Origin: Schizochytrium sp. TIO01
Taxonomy: Eukaryota; Sar; Bigyra; Thraustochytrida; Thraustochytriidae
Assembly (NCBI GenBank): GCA_004764695.1
Contig: SMSO01000025.1
Span: 2,403,102-2,467,101 of the forward strand
Length of the DNA: 64,000 nucleotides
Direction of reading: 5' to 3'
The notes beneath the pieces were generated by a model, which worked only from the letters and a program-made list of their open reading frames with translations, did no database searches and was not told where the DNA came from. Position 1 is the stretch's first letter. Every line of letters begins with the position of its first letter. Below, one piece after another: positions 9,283-21,500 of the stretch. A program made the position numbers and the translations under genes.

Positions 9283-10794
9283 TTAAAACATTTTGCCCGA
9301 CTTTAGCGAGCCACCTCCACCAAACCCACCAGGAAGCATATCTGTATAGTTAACCTCCGATACACGGGCATACCAGCTTGAGTTTGAGAGGAATTGCTTT
9401 GATAAAATAGTCAATGTAACAGATTGAATCACTAGAACTCCACCAGTCACAATGCGATGGCGTAGATAGTGAGCAAAGACAGATGCAATCATGACAAGTA
9501 CTGGAAATGTGAAGAACCAAACGGCTCCACCGACTGCTAAGATTCGCAAAAACCCCTGGAGTTGGAGTTGTCCCTGCACCTCAGGGGCCTTGATGGTATT
9601 CATAATGCTAACAGTAAATGCAATTCCGAGCAGAAAACGCTGCATGAGGAGAAATTTTCCAGACCATCCATCATGGTCATGAAATTTAAGGAAGTCATCG
9701 TCTTTAACCTTGTTGATTATTTGTAAAATCGTTGAGATGAATACAATCACAATCAAGATGAACAGTGTCGGAGTTTCGTCATCTAATTTGGGATTGTTGA
9801 ATAATTGCTTGAGAAGTCCATTTTTTGTACCTTGTTGGCGACGAGAAAAGTCAACTAGAGTCCAACCGTTGCCTAGGCACAACAACGTGAACGACATGAT
9901 GAGTTGAGAGAATCCTTCAAAAGACTCTGAAAACAAGTCGAACATAAAGACCCCTGAGCCGTTATAAGAGTAGGCTGCGAGGTGAAAAATTTCAAGAACC
10001 ATTGAAATGATCTGGAAGAGGTAGGCAAATGCAAACCCTTTGATGACTGCATGCGATCGACCTACCACAAGCCCATGTCCTGTTTTCTTTTCATAGTTCT
10101 TAGAAAGCCAGATATAATAACTAATCATACCTGCTGTCATAACCCAGTACAAGCTTGGGAGCCCGCGTTCGTCAGCGGGCAGATGGTCTCCGTCAGGGTT
10201 GAACAATTCAAAGGTGTACGTGAAAAGATTTCGAGCAAGACGGCGGCGCTTACGACGTTTGCTGTTTGGAATGGCTTCTGGGTCTTCATCGCCAACCTGT
10301 TCATCGCCATTTTCAAATCCACGGCAGTCTGCAATGACAAAGTACCATCCATAAGTACGAACCTCATGTTTGATGGTCCAGGTAAAATCCCAGGCATACT
10401 TGTTGTGTTTCTCGTTGATAAGAACGGGTTCGTTCGCTTGAACGACACCGATTCCATGACCAGCCTTCCCTACACGTCCAATTGGGATGCGAGTGTGCGC
10501 ATGTTTCACCTTCTCACAGTCGGGCTCGTTGTGGAATTTGTCATGCCAGTTCGTGTCCATGAACATATAGATTGATCCACGGGGCTCGTTAGCAAAGGTA
10601 ACATTTCCGTGTACCTTGCTTGTGCCAGGCCGAAAACTAAATTTCGTCACCTCATGGATCTTATGAGTCCCGAAATAGCCTCGCCCTTCGACATGTTTTC
10701 CCTGGGCTGGGCAGATAAGTGCCACAAGGGCTAAAAGAACGAGAATTAGGGCTGCCTTTGGCGCATTCTTCACACTAGCAAAGCTCCCCGACAT
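9283..10794 (-). CDS. GPR180/TMEM145-like seven-transmembrane protein
   Basis: 503 aa from an ATG. Residues about 1-33 form a cleavable signal peptide ending in a CPAQGK-type site. A luminal domain (about 34-215) has the family layout: a GYFGTHKIHEVTKFSF start, an acidic Cys-containing core and a WYFVIADC block. A KRRKRRR basic cluster follows. About seven hydrophobic segments lie between 219 and 470, including SLYWVMTAGMISYYIWL. The C-terminus is Gly-rich and short. This matches the Rhodopsin-like GPCR/intimal thickness related receptor family (GPR180, TMEM145), part of the wider GOST group; the ligand in protists is unknown. Nothing links it directly to the cyclases on either side, apart from both being plausible signalling proteins. 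GPR107-type GOST proteins are the main alternative. Confidence 0.75.
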   Translation of the reverse strand: MSGSFASVKNAPKAALILVLLALVALICPAQGKHVEGRGYFGTHKIHEVTKFSFRPGTSKVHGNVTFANEPRGSIYMFMDTNWHDKFHNEPDCEKVKHAHTRIPIGRVGKAGHGIGVVQANEPVLINEKHNKYAWDFTWTIKHEVRTYGWYFVIADCRGFENGDEQVGDEDPEAIPNSKRRKRRRLARNLFTYTFELFNPDGDHLPADERGLPSLYWVMTAGMISYYIWLSKNYEKKTGHGLVVGRSHAVIKGFAFAYLFQIISMVLEIFHLAAYSYNGSGVFMFDLFSESFEGFSQLIMSFTLLCLGNGWTLVDFSRRQQGTKNGLLKQLFNNPKLDDETPTLFILIVIVFISTILQIINKVKDDDFLKFHDHDGWSGKFLLMQRFLLGIAFTVSIMNTIKAPEVQGQLQLQGFLRILAVGGAVWFFTFPVLVMIASVFAHYLRHRIVTGGVLVIQSVTLTILSKQFLSNSSWYARVSEVNYTDMLPGGFGGGGSLKSGKMF

Positions 10795-11817
10795 GTTTTA
10801 CAAGGTCTTGAGCTACTTTTGTTTTATAGCAACGCTATCCTGCTACGGCGCGCCTCAACCTCTTTGTTGCTGCCAGCGTTCTTGAAGATACTCTTGAAGA
10901 TGTTCTTGAAGATGAGCCTTGCTGACCGAGCTTTCCGGTTTGACGTGGCGAATGTCCGCCTCGCCTTCTGAGATCTAGCTCGCCTCCACACCCCTCTGCG
11001 CTCCTGCGCCTGCCCAGCGTGGCTTGACCCCCGAAGTCGGAGATATGGGTTTGCTTGCGGCCACCTTCTCCAAAAATGGAGACTTGATTCGACCAATTTG
11101 TTATATTTTTTCGCTGATGACAGACCATCTCAAAGAAGGAGAAGAAGCAGACAGAAATCATCTTCGATCAGCTCTCTATCTATATACAGATAGGTCCATC
11201 CATGCCTACTCTATATAGTAGGTATCTACTATGGAATAAACGAACGCGAATGTCAAAGAACAGTTCACAAAATGAACAGCTTAGGTACGAATAGCTGTTA
11301 TTGGAGGTTAGTAGGCCTGTAATCATGATGCACAACTAGAAGAACACCGCCAGCAGGAGCAAGCTCGAGAGCAGGAGAAGCCAGATTGAACCGTGATCCT
11401 GGGCAAGAAAACGAAAGCTGCTGGGTTTGTAGGATTGTGATATCTTATCGGGTCTTGCTGCTAGTATGAAAGCTGGATCTAGAGATTTTTTGTGTTGTTG
11501 TTGGTGCATGCTTTTTGGCATTGATGATCGAACACGTGAATTGTAAACAGATGTAGATGATCATTGCATGGAGGATTTCCTGTCAAGGGCGTAAGTCTAA
11601 TTTTGATTAAATAAAAATGGATCGTTATCAAGGTTGCCCGGGGTATACTGGCAGCAGGCCATGATGGGGCAATTTACTGAGCCACATTTGGAAATAGATC
11701 GCGTATCAGTCAACGAAAATTAATTTTCTATAATTTCGAATCGTAAAAGTGGAAATGTTGCACGCTCAAAGCCTCATAAGGAACAGGTGATCAAATTAGA
11801 ACAGGGTATTTGACTCT
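10795..11817. other. Intergenic between receptor and glutamine synthetase-like gene
   Basis: Promoter side of the receptor gene. Three imperfect copies of CTTGAAGAT occur at about 10882-10915. A 61-aa ATG-initiated ORF on the minus strand (11336-11521) ends in a Leu-rich stretch resembling a tail anchor (IWLLLLSSLLLLAVFF). It could be a small membrane protein or a last exon, but support is weak. Nothing else seen. Confidence 0.5.
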
Positions 11818-13089
11818 TCAGTAGCGCTCGAGCAAAATCGGAACTTGTTCAGAAAACGAAGTGCCTTTCCATTTTTTATCATCTTCCATGCGTAGGGCTA
11901 TTATAGCCGTGACAAGGGCTTCGCCAAGACTTGATAGAAGCCATGCGTTTTCTTGCAGCGCGTGTGCTGCCTCGGTGATTGAACGAGGAAGGAACTCGTG
12001 TTCGTCTTGGGACGGGAGTATTTGGCATGGCGGGGGAAGTTCATGACCACGCAATATTCCATCAAGGCCGGCATACAAAATGCCTGCTATGGCGACATAT
12101 GGATTGGCAGATGCATCCATACACTTGATCTCTAGCCGTGCCGGAATGTTGCCCCATGATGAAATGAGCCTTAACGGTGCTTCACGATTTTGATGCCCCC
12201 AGATTCTGTATGCGCCAACCCAGCAACCTGGTTTTACTCTCTCAAATGAATTTGTTGTAGAATATGTTAAACCAAGTAGTGAAGGTAAATGGTGAAGTAT
12301 ACCCCCCAAGAAGCACTCCCCTCGTGACGTAAGACCTGGATCATCAAACGAGAACGGCTTATTCGCCAGTGCATCGGTACCGTCCTTGTCCTGCATACTT
12401 ATATGACAATGCAAACCGTTTCCAGCAACATCCTTGCTTAATTTGGGAATAAAGGTTGCGATGTAGCCGCTCTCAAGCGCAAAATGAACGATAATCTCCC
12501 TTGCATATGTGAGTTCGTCGACGGCGTAGAGGGCTTCGTGTGGTGCTAGCGCTATTTCAAATTGTCCAGGAGCACTTTCAGCGTGGAATTGCAAAACTGA
12601 AATCCCACACATTTTTAAACGATCTATGATTTCAAGTAAGATCGTCATGTTCGATCCAGTCAGAGCATTTGAAGTGGAGTATGCCTGAGTGTCGAGAGGT
12701 TCTTTGGTATCTTTCTTGAGCAGCATGAACTCAATCTCAAACCCAAGCTTGACGTAGGTTTGTGTTTCTTCCTGGAAACGAGCAACTGCCCGGTGTAGGG
12801 TTTGCCTTGAACAAACGAGAGCTGGCGTGCCATCTTCCTCAACAATATCAGCTACATAACTTCTTACCACCCTGCTCCCATACTGTAGGCCAACACCACT
12901 TGTATCTTTCGGTTTTTGAACAATATATTCTCCAGTCACCGGAAGCTTTGTCTCTGGCACAATCACATCAGCAAACGTAGGAAGAGCAAAGCATGGCTTT
13001 GCAACCCTAGTCGTAGGATCGCCGGATGGTGTGCAAATGCAGCGAGCTCGCCGCGTTCCAGTCAGATCTGTCCAAATCAGTTTGTACAT
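11818..13089 (-). CDS. Type I glutamine synthetase-like protein (FluG/GlnA family)
   Basis: 423 aa from an ATG. The GS catalytic fold is recognisable by motifs in order: GFEIEFMLL (metal Glu), AESAPGQFEIAL (metal Glu pair), GNGLHCHISM (His of the metal site), a RIWGHQNREAPLRLI segment (substrate/phosphate contacts) and ARLEIKCMDASANPYVA (Arg and Glu near the C-terminus). The N-terminal beta-Grasp part is short. Size and divergence fit the FluG C-terminal half and gamma-glutamyl-amine ligases rather than housekeeping GSII of eukaryotes. It should catalyse ATP-dependent ligation of an amine or ammonia to a gamma-carboxylate, but the substrate cannot be read from sequence. There is no N-terminal amidohydrolase domain as in full-length FluG. 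Divergent from the DPY30 gene 1.9 kb away. Confidence 0.8.
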   Translation of the reverse strand: MYKLIWTDLTGTRRARCICTPSGDPTTRVAKPCFALPTFADVIVPETKLPVTGEYIVQKPKDTSGVGLQYGSRVVRSYVADIVEEDGTPALVCSRQTLHRAVARFQEETQTYVKLGFEIEFMLLKKDTKEPLDTQAYSTSNALTGSNMTILLEIIDRLKMCGISVLQFHAESAPGQFEIALAPHEALYAVDELTYAREIIVHFALESGYIATFIPKLSKDVAGNGLHCHISMQDKDGTDALANKPFSFDDPGLTSRGECFLGGILHHLPSLLGLTYSTTNSFERVKPGCWVGAYRIWGHQNREAPLRLISSWGNIPARLEIKCMDASANPYVAIAGILYAGLDGILRGHELPPPCQILPSQDEHEFLPRSITEAAHALQENAWLLSSLGEALVTAIIALRMEDDKKWKGTSFSEQVPILLERY

Positions 13090-14952
13090 CGTCGAGTGAA
13101 GTTTCGTGATATTACAAATCCTTTCCTACAAGCAAAAGCGTCCCCTCAATTTCAACCTCAATTATTCGAGACAGAAGATAAATCCCTATTCAAGCCCTGA
13201 ATGATACAATGCCCCGGAACTTTGTACTGCTTTGTTGCTATCACAATGCTGGTTTACCGTCAAGTTCTGCTTCTGCGTTAACGCGCGCCCAGGTTGTTTA
13301 ATACGGACTGCCCTCAGGTTCCGAGTTACAGTTTTGCTGCTGCTAAAAGAGCGCTAAGTGGAGATTTGAGAGACTACGGTGGTACGTAGGAAGTGGTACA
13401 GCGGGGGACTAAGTGGGTACGGCTACATATTTAACCCTATCTCGCAACAACTCTGTGAGCATGAAGAATTGCGGGGAAGATTGGTAATACATACCTCCAG
13501 AGCTCGAAAGCTGTCCAGATAGGTTGGCACCTGTTGTTGTCTCAAGGCTGGCCACATCTTCCACTGCAAGACTTGATGAACTAGGTAGGATCCCTCCATC
13601 AATGCTATCGCACCTGGCAGACTGCTCATATCCCAATTTCAGCTTACCCTGAATAGGATTCGATCAACTTGAATGAAGAAAAGAGAAGCCTCCAAGGCCA
13701 TGCACAACACTCTGCACGATCATGGTGTCTTTTCTGCAAGCATGTGAATTGTACATTTGCAAACGACAACTACAAACTCGTATGCTTTACTGGGAGCGAG
13801 GCCCCTCCTTCAGCGAGCCGGACTTTGCATACTACAATTCTGCTGTTGTTTATAAACAAACTTATAGGTCATACATAGTTTTTGTTTCGTGTCCAGGATT
13901 CTTCACAACTTGAAGGGTAGATTACATACAAGCTTGGTTTCATTTCTCGCTGCTGCTGCAACAAGATCCAATCAACTACCTTGCATGCACATCTCTACCT
14001 TGTGAGAAAGAAGACTGTGGTTATCCAAATGTCAGTGCCCTTCATCAGCATTCTCGCTTGTCCCAACACCCAAACAGAGCGACTGTTATTCCCTCTTCTC
14101 CAATTGGCACGTACCTATCTGCATAGGCCTTCCTATTCTCACATCCGTAGTAGCTCTAGTCCCCAGGGACAGCATAACTAACTAACTAACTATCTCTCGA
14201 TCCACTCTACTCTGGCCAAACCGACCCCTAGTTGGTTGCATCCAGCGATGATATGATTGCGGCAGACAATCGGTTCTCAGGAACTGTGCATTTCAATCGC
14301 CTCGTCCAGGCTGTGCTCAATCTCAAGCTGTCTCGATTTATAACGACCTGGAATTGAAGGTATTTATTTGTTATTTTATTTGTTATTTTGTTTACTCTTT
14401 GATTGATTATTTGATTGATTGATTGATTGATTTGCTTCTCTACTGCGCAGTAGCCAACTCCTACTCTTCGCAACCGATGCTGTGACTTCCTAACGGCCTC
14501 TTCTATGTAATGGGAATCGGCAGCGAGCGAATGCGAGAATGGGCGATGTATGTGCTTCATTCTGACTTGCAGCTGATCGATGAGGCATTTGGGCCAGGCG
14601 AGGAGGGAGCTCTGCATATGGCGGGAGCCATAACTTGGAGAATACGGAGCAAGACGGAATTCGATCAAATGGATCAGGGTTGATTGCGTGCATTGCATTT
14701 CCAACTGGAGCTCCTGAGAATTAGTCCGTATAAATAAGAAGGGATAGATAGGTAAGTGAGTACTATGTATGCTATGGTAAGAAGGAGATGAGAGACTAAT
14801 GAAGAATAAGATGGAAAGGGCTTTGAGGATGATCTGATGATCTGATCGCGATAGCTTGATCAGGACGCGACAGATCGCTATATCTGAGACCCGCTTGCGG
14901 CGAGAAGAGAGCGAGTGACGTGGAGCTAGGTAGCTAGCAGCCTTAGAGGAAG
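13090..14952. other. Long divergent intergenic region; no confident gene
   Basis: Lies between two divergently transcribed genes, so it should hold both promoters. A GATT microsatellite is at 14401-14434, next to ATTTGTT repeats. On the minus strand, about 13409-13660 is open and follows an acceptor-like CCTATTCAG; it reads through a Ser/Gly-rich stretch to PTEND-like residues KYVAVPT and a stop. It could be a terminal exon but I cannot connect it to anything. Confidence 0.5.
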
Positions 14953-15381
14953 ATGTCCGACGACGTGAAGGCGGAGGGTGCTGCCCCGATGGATACGAGC
15001 GAAGGCGATGAGAACAACAACAACGCTTCATCGACTTCGTCTACGGCAGCGGAGGCCGAGGGCGCCAAGGCTGGAGAGTCTGAGACGGCCAAGGAGGGCG
15101 CAGAAGGCGCGGAAGGCGCAGAGGCAGCCAAGGCTCTGGCAGACGCGCTGTCCGGCAAGCCGTCTGCAGAAGAGGGCGTTAAGGCCGAGGCGAGCGCCAA
15201 AGGAGGTGAAGGAAAGGGCAACAAGAACAACCTGCCGATCAGAACGTATCTGGACCAGACGGTAGTGCCCATCCTACTCAGCGCCCTCTCGCAGCTTGTC
15301 AAGGAGAGGCCTGACGGAGATCCCGTTGAGTGGCTCGCGCACTGGCTGCTGCGCAACAACCCAGCCAAAAAGACCAATTAA
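14953..15381 (+). CDS. DPY30-like COMPASS subunit
   Basis: 142 aa from an ATG. Residues 1-92 are an Ala/Glu/Ser-rich disordered extension. Residues about 94-137 form the Dpy-30 motif: [20 protein letters not shown], then an ERP turn, then [14 protein letters not shown]. This motif is a dimerising helical hairpin that docks onto the C-terminal helix of Ash2 in SET1/MLL histone H3K4 methyltransferase complexes, and onto similar amphipathic helices (for example RIIa-type anchoring) in flagellar radial-spoke proteins and kinase anchoring proteins. The single gene does not say whether it acts in the nucleus, the axoneme or both. The C-terminus ends a few residues after the motif, as is usual for the family. 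Confidence 0.9.
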   Translation: MSDDVKAEGAAPMDTSEGDENNNNASSTSSTAAEAEGAKAGESETAKEGAEGAEGAEAAKALADALSGKPSAEEGVKAEASAKGGEGKGNKNNLPIRTYLDQTVVPILLSALSQLVKERPDGDPVEWLAHWLLRNNPAKKTN

Positions 15382-16337
15382 TCCCTAGTTGAATGCAAGA
15401 AAGAAATGAAAGCAGTAAAGGAGATGAAAGAAGAAGAAAAAGAAGAAGAAAAAGATTTAGGTAGAATTCTAGACGGAAAGCAAATCCGGAGACAGTGGAT
15501 CCACCTATGCAATTATATGCTCGTGGAAATGCTGCAAGTGGGCCTTGTGATTCCTGGTTCGGACCGATGTGTATGCGGACTCATCGATCCTGGGGTTGAT
15601 GGACTGTATGCTGGATCAAGGTAACCGAACTGTGAACACCAAAAGTCCAGCTTGTAGAATCTTCTTAGGAAATGCTTCTCTCGCGTATATCTATCTATAT
15701 TTTGACGAGGGATCGCTCATTGTGTCTTCCTTGATTAGATGGCAATGTTCGGGTTATATGAGATGGATAAGAACTGCGGATGTAGCGAGGTGGCAGGAAT
15801 GGAACTTTGAACAAGCCGGCAGGGAGTTTATCATTTTAGTGTTACCAAAGTGATAGGCGTCAGGGTAGTACGAAAGTCAACTGCTAAGGAGAGATTTTAA
15901 GCCGCCTACCCATCTCCTCTCTCATATCTATAGGACTATTCATCTGCGTCGAAGTCGCATGCATCTAGACGTACATACTTACAAACATAAATATACATGC
16001 ATATACAAGCATGCTTACAAACTTACTTACGTACTTTTATTCTTACGTACTTACAAACTTACACATTCACTTACATTCTAACTACTCATGTTTCCCTTTA
16101 AATGGCCGATCTAATTGCTTGTTTATTCCCACTTGGTAGCTTGTGAGGGTTTTGCATTATTGCGAGCGAACTTAAAACTCAACAAAACCCACAGAATGTA
16201 ATTAATTGAGGTACTTTTTGACATAAATATCATTCCATAGTAAAACGCATCACCTTGTTTTTATGTGTTTGGGACCTCGAATGAACACCTTGGGAAGTAC
16301 GGAAGATCGAAACTTCATTCACATTATTTATATATAT
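15382..16337. other. Intergenic, degenerate ACTT/ACAA repeats
   Basis: 3' side of the DPY30 gene and of the convergent unknown gene at 16338. Contains a degenerate CTTAC/ACAAAC tetramer-like stretch at about 15965-16080. An open frame just after the DPY30 stop is Lys/Glu-rich and looks random. Confidence 0.6.
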
Positions 16338-17177
16338 TCATTCAGGAAGAGCTTGGTGATGTTCATTGTGTTCAAGCGGTCTCGAAGAGGGGTAAAAAGA
16401 AAGACCCTTAGAGGGCTGACTAAGATAGTTGTCAAAGCTTTGAAAAAGACGTGCTTGCGCCCGAACCGTGGCCCAGCTACAGCCTCGATGTGGAGGTCGC
16501 TTAAACTGTTTCATTAAAGGTGCACGATAAACTCCGTAAGGAGCTGCAAAAGTTTTGGGGGTGTAATGCTGTGAAAAGGCATTAAATCCTTGCCATGGTC
16601 GAAACTCTGCTTGATAAGTCTGGTGACTCTCTAAGCTTCGAAGATCTTGCTCACGACGCTGCATAGTTGCTCTTTGTGTTACCTGCTCTTTTCGAGCTTG
16701 CGCTTGTTTTTTTATTCTTTCTTTGGCAGCTTTAGCACTTTTCTTTCGGTCTTGTACCTGCGCGAGGAAGACGTCGTGCCGTTGAGAATTTAAAACAGCC
16801 GATCTGTCTTGCCTCGTGGAGTCAAATTCAAGTAGAACAGTTTTGGCAGAAGGTTCCTTTGGATCTTGTGACTTATCCGAGCTCAAACTGATAAGATTTA
16901 CTTTCTTTCCAGGTATGTTCATAATTTTAGAGGTATTATCAAGTGAACTTATATCTTGCTTCACTTCATAATCTGCATTGCTCCTATCTACTGAGATAAT
17001 GTTACTGTGCAATTGACCCAACCTGTCGCTCTTCAAACCTCCATGGGCAAAATATGTGCTCGAATCTAATTTAGTTCCAAGAAATGATATCGCACGCTGC
17101 TTTCTTGATACTATCGATACTGTAAGTGCCTGCTCATTTGCCGCGTTTGTAGCACTCAACTTTAGTTGTGACTCCAT
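16338..17177 (-). CDS. Unknown basic protein
   Basis: 279 aa from an ATG. Not recognised. The N-terminal two thirds are Ser/Lys-rich. A Lys/Arg/Gln/Ala-rich helix, probably coiled coil, runs from about 140 to 185 (KSAKAAKERIKKQAQARKEQ). The C-terminal part is aromatic and Pro-rich (FRPWQGFNAFSQHY, then PYGVYRAPLMKQF), which suggests short binding motifs rather than an enzyme. No signal peptide or membrane segment is visible. Consistent length, an ATG start and ordinary codon use argue for a real gene. It may be a cytoskeletal or nuclear accessory protein, but that is a guess. Confidence 0.55.
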   Translation of the reverse strand: MESQLKLSATNAANEQALTVSIVSRKQRAISFLGTKLDSSTYFAHGGLKSDRLGQLHSNIISVDRSNADYEVKQDISSLDNTSKIMNIPGKKVNLISLSSDKSQDPKEPSAKTVLLEFDSTRQDRSAVLNSQRHDVFLAQVQDRKKSAKAAKERIKKQAQARKEQVTQRATMQRREQDLRSLESHQTYQAEFRPWQGFNAFSQHYTPKTFAAPYGVYRAPLMKQFKRPPHRGCSWATVRAQARLFQSFDNYLSQPSKGLSFYPSSRPLEHNEHHQALPE

Positions 17178-18572
17178 GTTATCATGGTGGTCTATCTCCT
17201 CTCAAAGGCCTTGTGATGTTGGTGATCTCTTTTAGTTGCTAGAGTACCGCTTAATCTTAAAGATCCTGTTCAGCAGATTAATTGCAGCAAGAGAATGGAT
17301 GCATCGACCGCCTGGCGGAATATATGACTAGGCGAGGCTTCAATGTTTGAGATTAAATGTTCGCAAATTTTAAACTGCACACCACTTCTCTTAGAACCCT
17401 ATACCTCTACTTTAAGTGCGGTTTTGTTTAAGAGTCTGTGATCCCATGGAAGAGCGCGCATCTTATTTCATTTAACGTATTTCAAGGTTGAGCTTTAGAA
17501 ATGAATTTCTTGCACGAGACTCTCAGATTAAGGGCACTTGGCATAAAGAGCCGTTATGACCCTTTAAAGAGAGTGTTTTTCTGTTTATTTCTAATTCAGT
17601 TTTTTAATTAAAATTAAAATCAATTCATCTTACTGGCTTTCCATGGAAAGGAAAAAAATATACAAATGGTCATGTTGAGATCAGCAACATTGTAATATGT
17701 CGAAACTATAAAACGGGTTGAGAGCACGACTACCCTGTATACCAAGGTTTGCAAATGATCCGTGCATATGGTGTGAATTGCAAGAAGTAAATGGACAGCC
17801 TGGAACCTCCAGCATCCAAGAAAATCTGTCAAATAGATTTGGCAAATGGTCAGGGGTTTCCAATAAATAAAAAATATTTTCTCATATGTGATGAAGACAC
17901 ATGCTGGTTTTGCAAGTAGTCCAAAGTTTAGGTTTATACATACTTTAGTACACACGCAAGCACAATAGAAACTCAATTATTAAAATATTAATATTAATAT
18001 TTTTATTTATTTATTTATTACTTTTAAAGATATTTAAAATATAACAAAAATCGTTTGTTTTGTTCATTCCTTTTTGTTTTATTTTATTATGGATCATTGC
18101 TATCACTGAATACTCGCCATCTGGGACCATGGCACTTACCTTAGTCAAAACTCCGCAAAAACTGATTAGGAAAGGACTAGGTAGGTACCATGAACATATT
18201 AAAGTTCTTGACTTCATCATCTGACTCAATTATTTTAATTCAACGAAAAAACAATACAAGTGATAAAAGCAATCCTACAACACATACCAAGATATAATAG
18301 CACTAATTGATATTTAAAAAAGGTAATATATGCTGTCTTTGGAATCCTAGTGTCCAACAAAGGGTGTGTATGTGTACTCCAAACTAGAGTCAAGCGGGGA
18401 TAAGCAGAAACTTCGATTTTGATGATTTGCAGAACAGCATTCCATAACAAAAGAAGCAAACGTTTTATCAAGGTTTCTTGACGTGTTTAGAGGGTATTCG
18501 ACGGCAAAAGACGCTACAAGCTTGCCGGGCCGTGCGTGTGTAGGCGAAACTCCGGCAGGCTTGTTTAGGAAC
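17178..18572. other. Intergenic upstream of cyclase paralog 2
   Basis: AT-rich, with an ATT-rich block at about 17980-18035. The reading frame of the next gene stays open upstream to 18483, but only from a GTG, so that extension is not counted as coding. Nothing else seen. Confidence 0.6.
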
Positions 18573-21500
18573 ATGAACAGACTCCATGAATACTCCAGGA
18601 GGTCAACTGAATCAAATCTTATTTCCAGCAGACTGCGTCAACAAAACTTTGGTCTGTCTCAAACAAATGTGAACCGTCGCGTTAGCGAAAGCGATGTTTT
18701 ACAGCTATCACCGATTTTGGCTGCGCATAGAACCAATATTCTACCCGATGACCTACAAGAACCTCGACAAGATGCGCATATTTCATTCGACAATAGCTTT
18801 CAGGAGAAAGTGATTGAGAGAACAGAAGAGGAAGAAAAACAACACACGGCCGCAACTCATATTCAAGTTGAGTATCGAAGATCAAAAAGTCGTCGCAAAA
18901 GTATTGAATGGAAGAAGGGCTTGAAAAATGCTCGTGAGATTCTAGAAGAAAACCTCATGACAGCTGATGGAAGCGTAGCTCAAGAAGCATCTGAAACAGC
19001 TTTCCAACTTCGCACCCACACTCCGCGATTTCTACAATATCTTCTAAGGTCGTTTGGTCCACATATTGCGTTGCCTATGTCTCACACAATCGTTCGAGGT
19101 GCAGTTGCATTTGTTGATATGAAAGGATTCACTAACCTTGCAGAGCACATTTCAAAGTCGCGGAATCGTGGAGCTGAATCTTTAATATTCATTGATGAAT
19201 CTATGCGTGTGGACAACTCATCAGAAATTACAAATGAAATCCTTACCAGGTACTGGAACTTAGTAGTTATGTATGTGAACAAGTTCCACGGGGACGTCAT
19301 TAAGTTTCTTGGAGACGCTGTACAAATTGTTTTTCCAATTCAGCCACTATTTTCTAATATTTCTGACTCTTCAGAGGCCGAACAACGTTGCCAGGACCGA
19401 GCATTAATGTTTGCAATAGAATTGATGAGAGCTTTGGAGTATTTTGAGGTTGATTCACAACACGCCACTACAGGACAGTTGAGCATGAAGATTGGCCTTT
19501 CATTTGGAGATATGACCTTTCGTACCGTTGGCGGTGCACTTTCCCGATGCGAATTTGTTCTCTCTGGAACGACGCCAGCTCGAGCAGCAGTTCTTAGTGG
19601 GAAAGCATCAAAAAATGAAACTGTTGTAAGTAGTGAATTCACTTCTATCAATGAATTTAAACCACCGAATTCCGTGATGGTGTCATATGTTCGTCTGAGA
19701 ATTGGAGAGGGAGAGGAAAACATCGAAGCTTTATCAAAAAGGCTCATGAGTACCGATGACTATTTTAAGCTCAGCCTAAATCTTGATCCATATGCTGGTG
19801 AGCTCGAAGAGTTTGAAGATGATACAGAACCTATTGATACTGCGCAGTTATACAAGCTTGCATCGCATGGTATTTTTCGACGTCCTGGTAGCAGAACTCG
19901 AATAAGATCATCAGCATATAGCTCAGATGGTCTGGGAGGGCAAGATAGCATTTTTTCTTTGCAAGGTGTATCTATCTCTAGCTCTCGCCAAAATGCTAGC
20001 TCAAATTCTTTTGGATCTACTTCTGGCAGTGGTCATATCCGAAATTTGGCTTCTAATGCAGTTCTGATATCAATGCTCGCACGTTTTGTACCTGTCGTGG
20101 CCTTATCACAAATTGTAGTTGGATGTCATAGCAATCAATTGAGTCACCAATTCTGTAGCATTTTGTTTGTCCATGTAAAAAGCTACGATCCAGACGCGCC
20201 AGAAGATGAGCAAACCCGCCTCATGCAAAATGTGACCTTAGCTGTGCAAAATGCAACATATGAAGAGCAGGGGGATTTACGACAAGTAGCTGTAGATGAT
20301 AAAGGGTTTGTACTTATTTCTATATTCGGACTTTCTGCGGAGAGTTCTGAGAGTCATGGATTAGCAGCAGCTTGGAGGATAATGAGCTATTTTGAAGAAG
20401 AAAAAATTAAAGCTGGTCTCGGACTTACATCAGGTTTTTGTCACTTTGGGCCAACTGGCGCAAAGTCAAGATCTGAATATGCTGCAGTTGGAAGTAAGGT
20501 TAACCTAGCAGCACGATTCATGGCGAAAGCCTCAAGTTCAATTCCAATCACAGATACTACACCCTTTTCTGCCCTTCTTCTGGACCAAACAACATTAGCA
20601 GGACTCCCAGAAACATGCAGGACAAGTTTCATTGCTTCCTCTATTCGTGTCAAAGGTTTTTCAGACCCTGTCGATGTGTATTTAACTATGAAAAAACTCG
20701 AAAATCTGGAAAAGGTCATGTCGCCAACAAACCTAACTTATCGAGCATTTCACTTTTGCAAGGAATTGCAGCTTGTCAAAGTTAAAATGATTTCGGAGCA
20801 GTCCAAAAGATTAGTTAGACGTTCCCCAGGTAGCAATTTTGTGGCCGATATCTTTCGCATGACAATTGGCCTGGAACGTCCAGAATCAGTTCGGGATGTA
20901 CTAAAATACATTACTGTTATGGGATTTGTACATTCTAGAATTAATGTGAACATTCTCGAGTCCGTAATTAAAAGTGCTGCGGTACGAGCTGATGTTGAAT
21001 ACGCCCTCAGTGTGATCCACGAAAGATTGCAAATTCTACGCACTGTTCCGGAACTGAACGTGAATATTTACGAGATTCGGGATGTAGAGCATCAGATTAA
21101 GCCCCTATATCAAACTCTGATGAGGTCTTTCAGACATCATATACACAGGGAGTTAGCAGAACGTTATAGAGATGAACTCATGCGAGGACATCTCAAAGAA
21201 ATTCCCCGAGAGGTTATATATTCCACAATAGGCACCCATTTTGCTTTGGCAGGTATCGAGAATCACCTTGAAGCTGCAGAGTTTTTGAATAAGTCTCTTG
21301 CCATGGTCGCACATCGTGACTACGCTCAAGCGGAACTACTTGTGCAACGCAGTCAAAAGCTTATTCAGTCCTGGAGATTTAAGCAACAATGTAAAGCAGA
21401 GAAAGCCGCGGCACAGTCTTTCTTCTTTTTAGCCGGTGTGAAATCAAGACAAAATCAAATGGAAGAGACTTTTCGCAGCTATATCAAATGTCTGGCGTCA

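Noticed and set aside
14228-15031. 267-codon minus-strand ORF overlapping the DPY30 start
   Set aside because: Contains a translated GATT microsatellite and low-complexity text, and it overlaps a well-supported gene.
18483-18572. 30-codon extension of cyclase paralog 2
   Set aside because: Opens with GTG, which is not a normal eukaryotic start; first ATG is at 18573.
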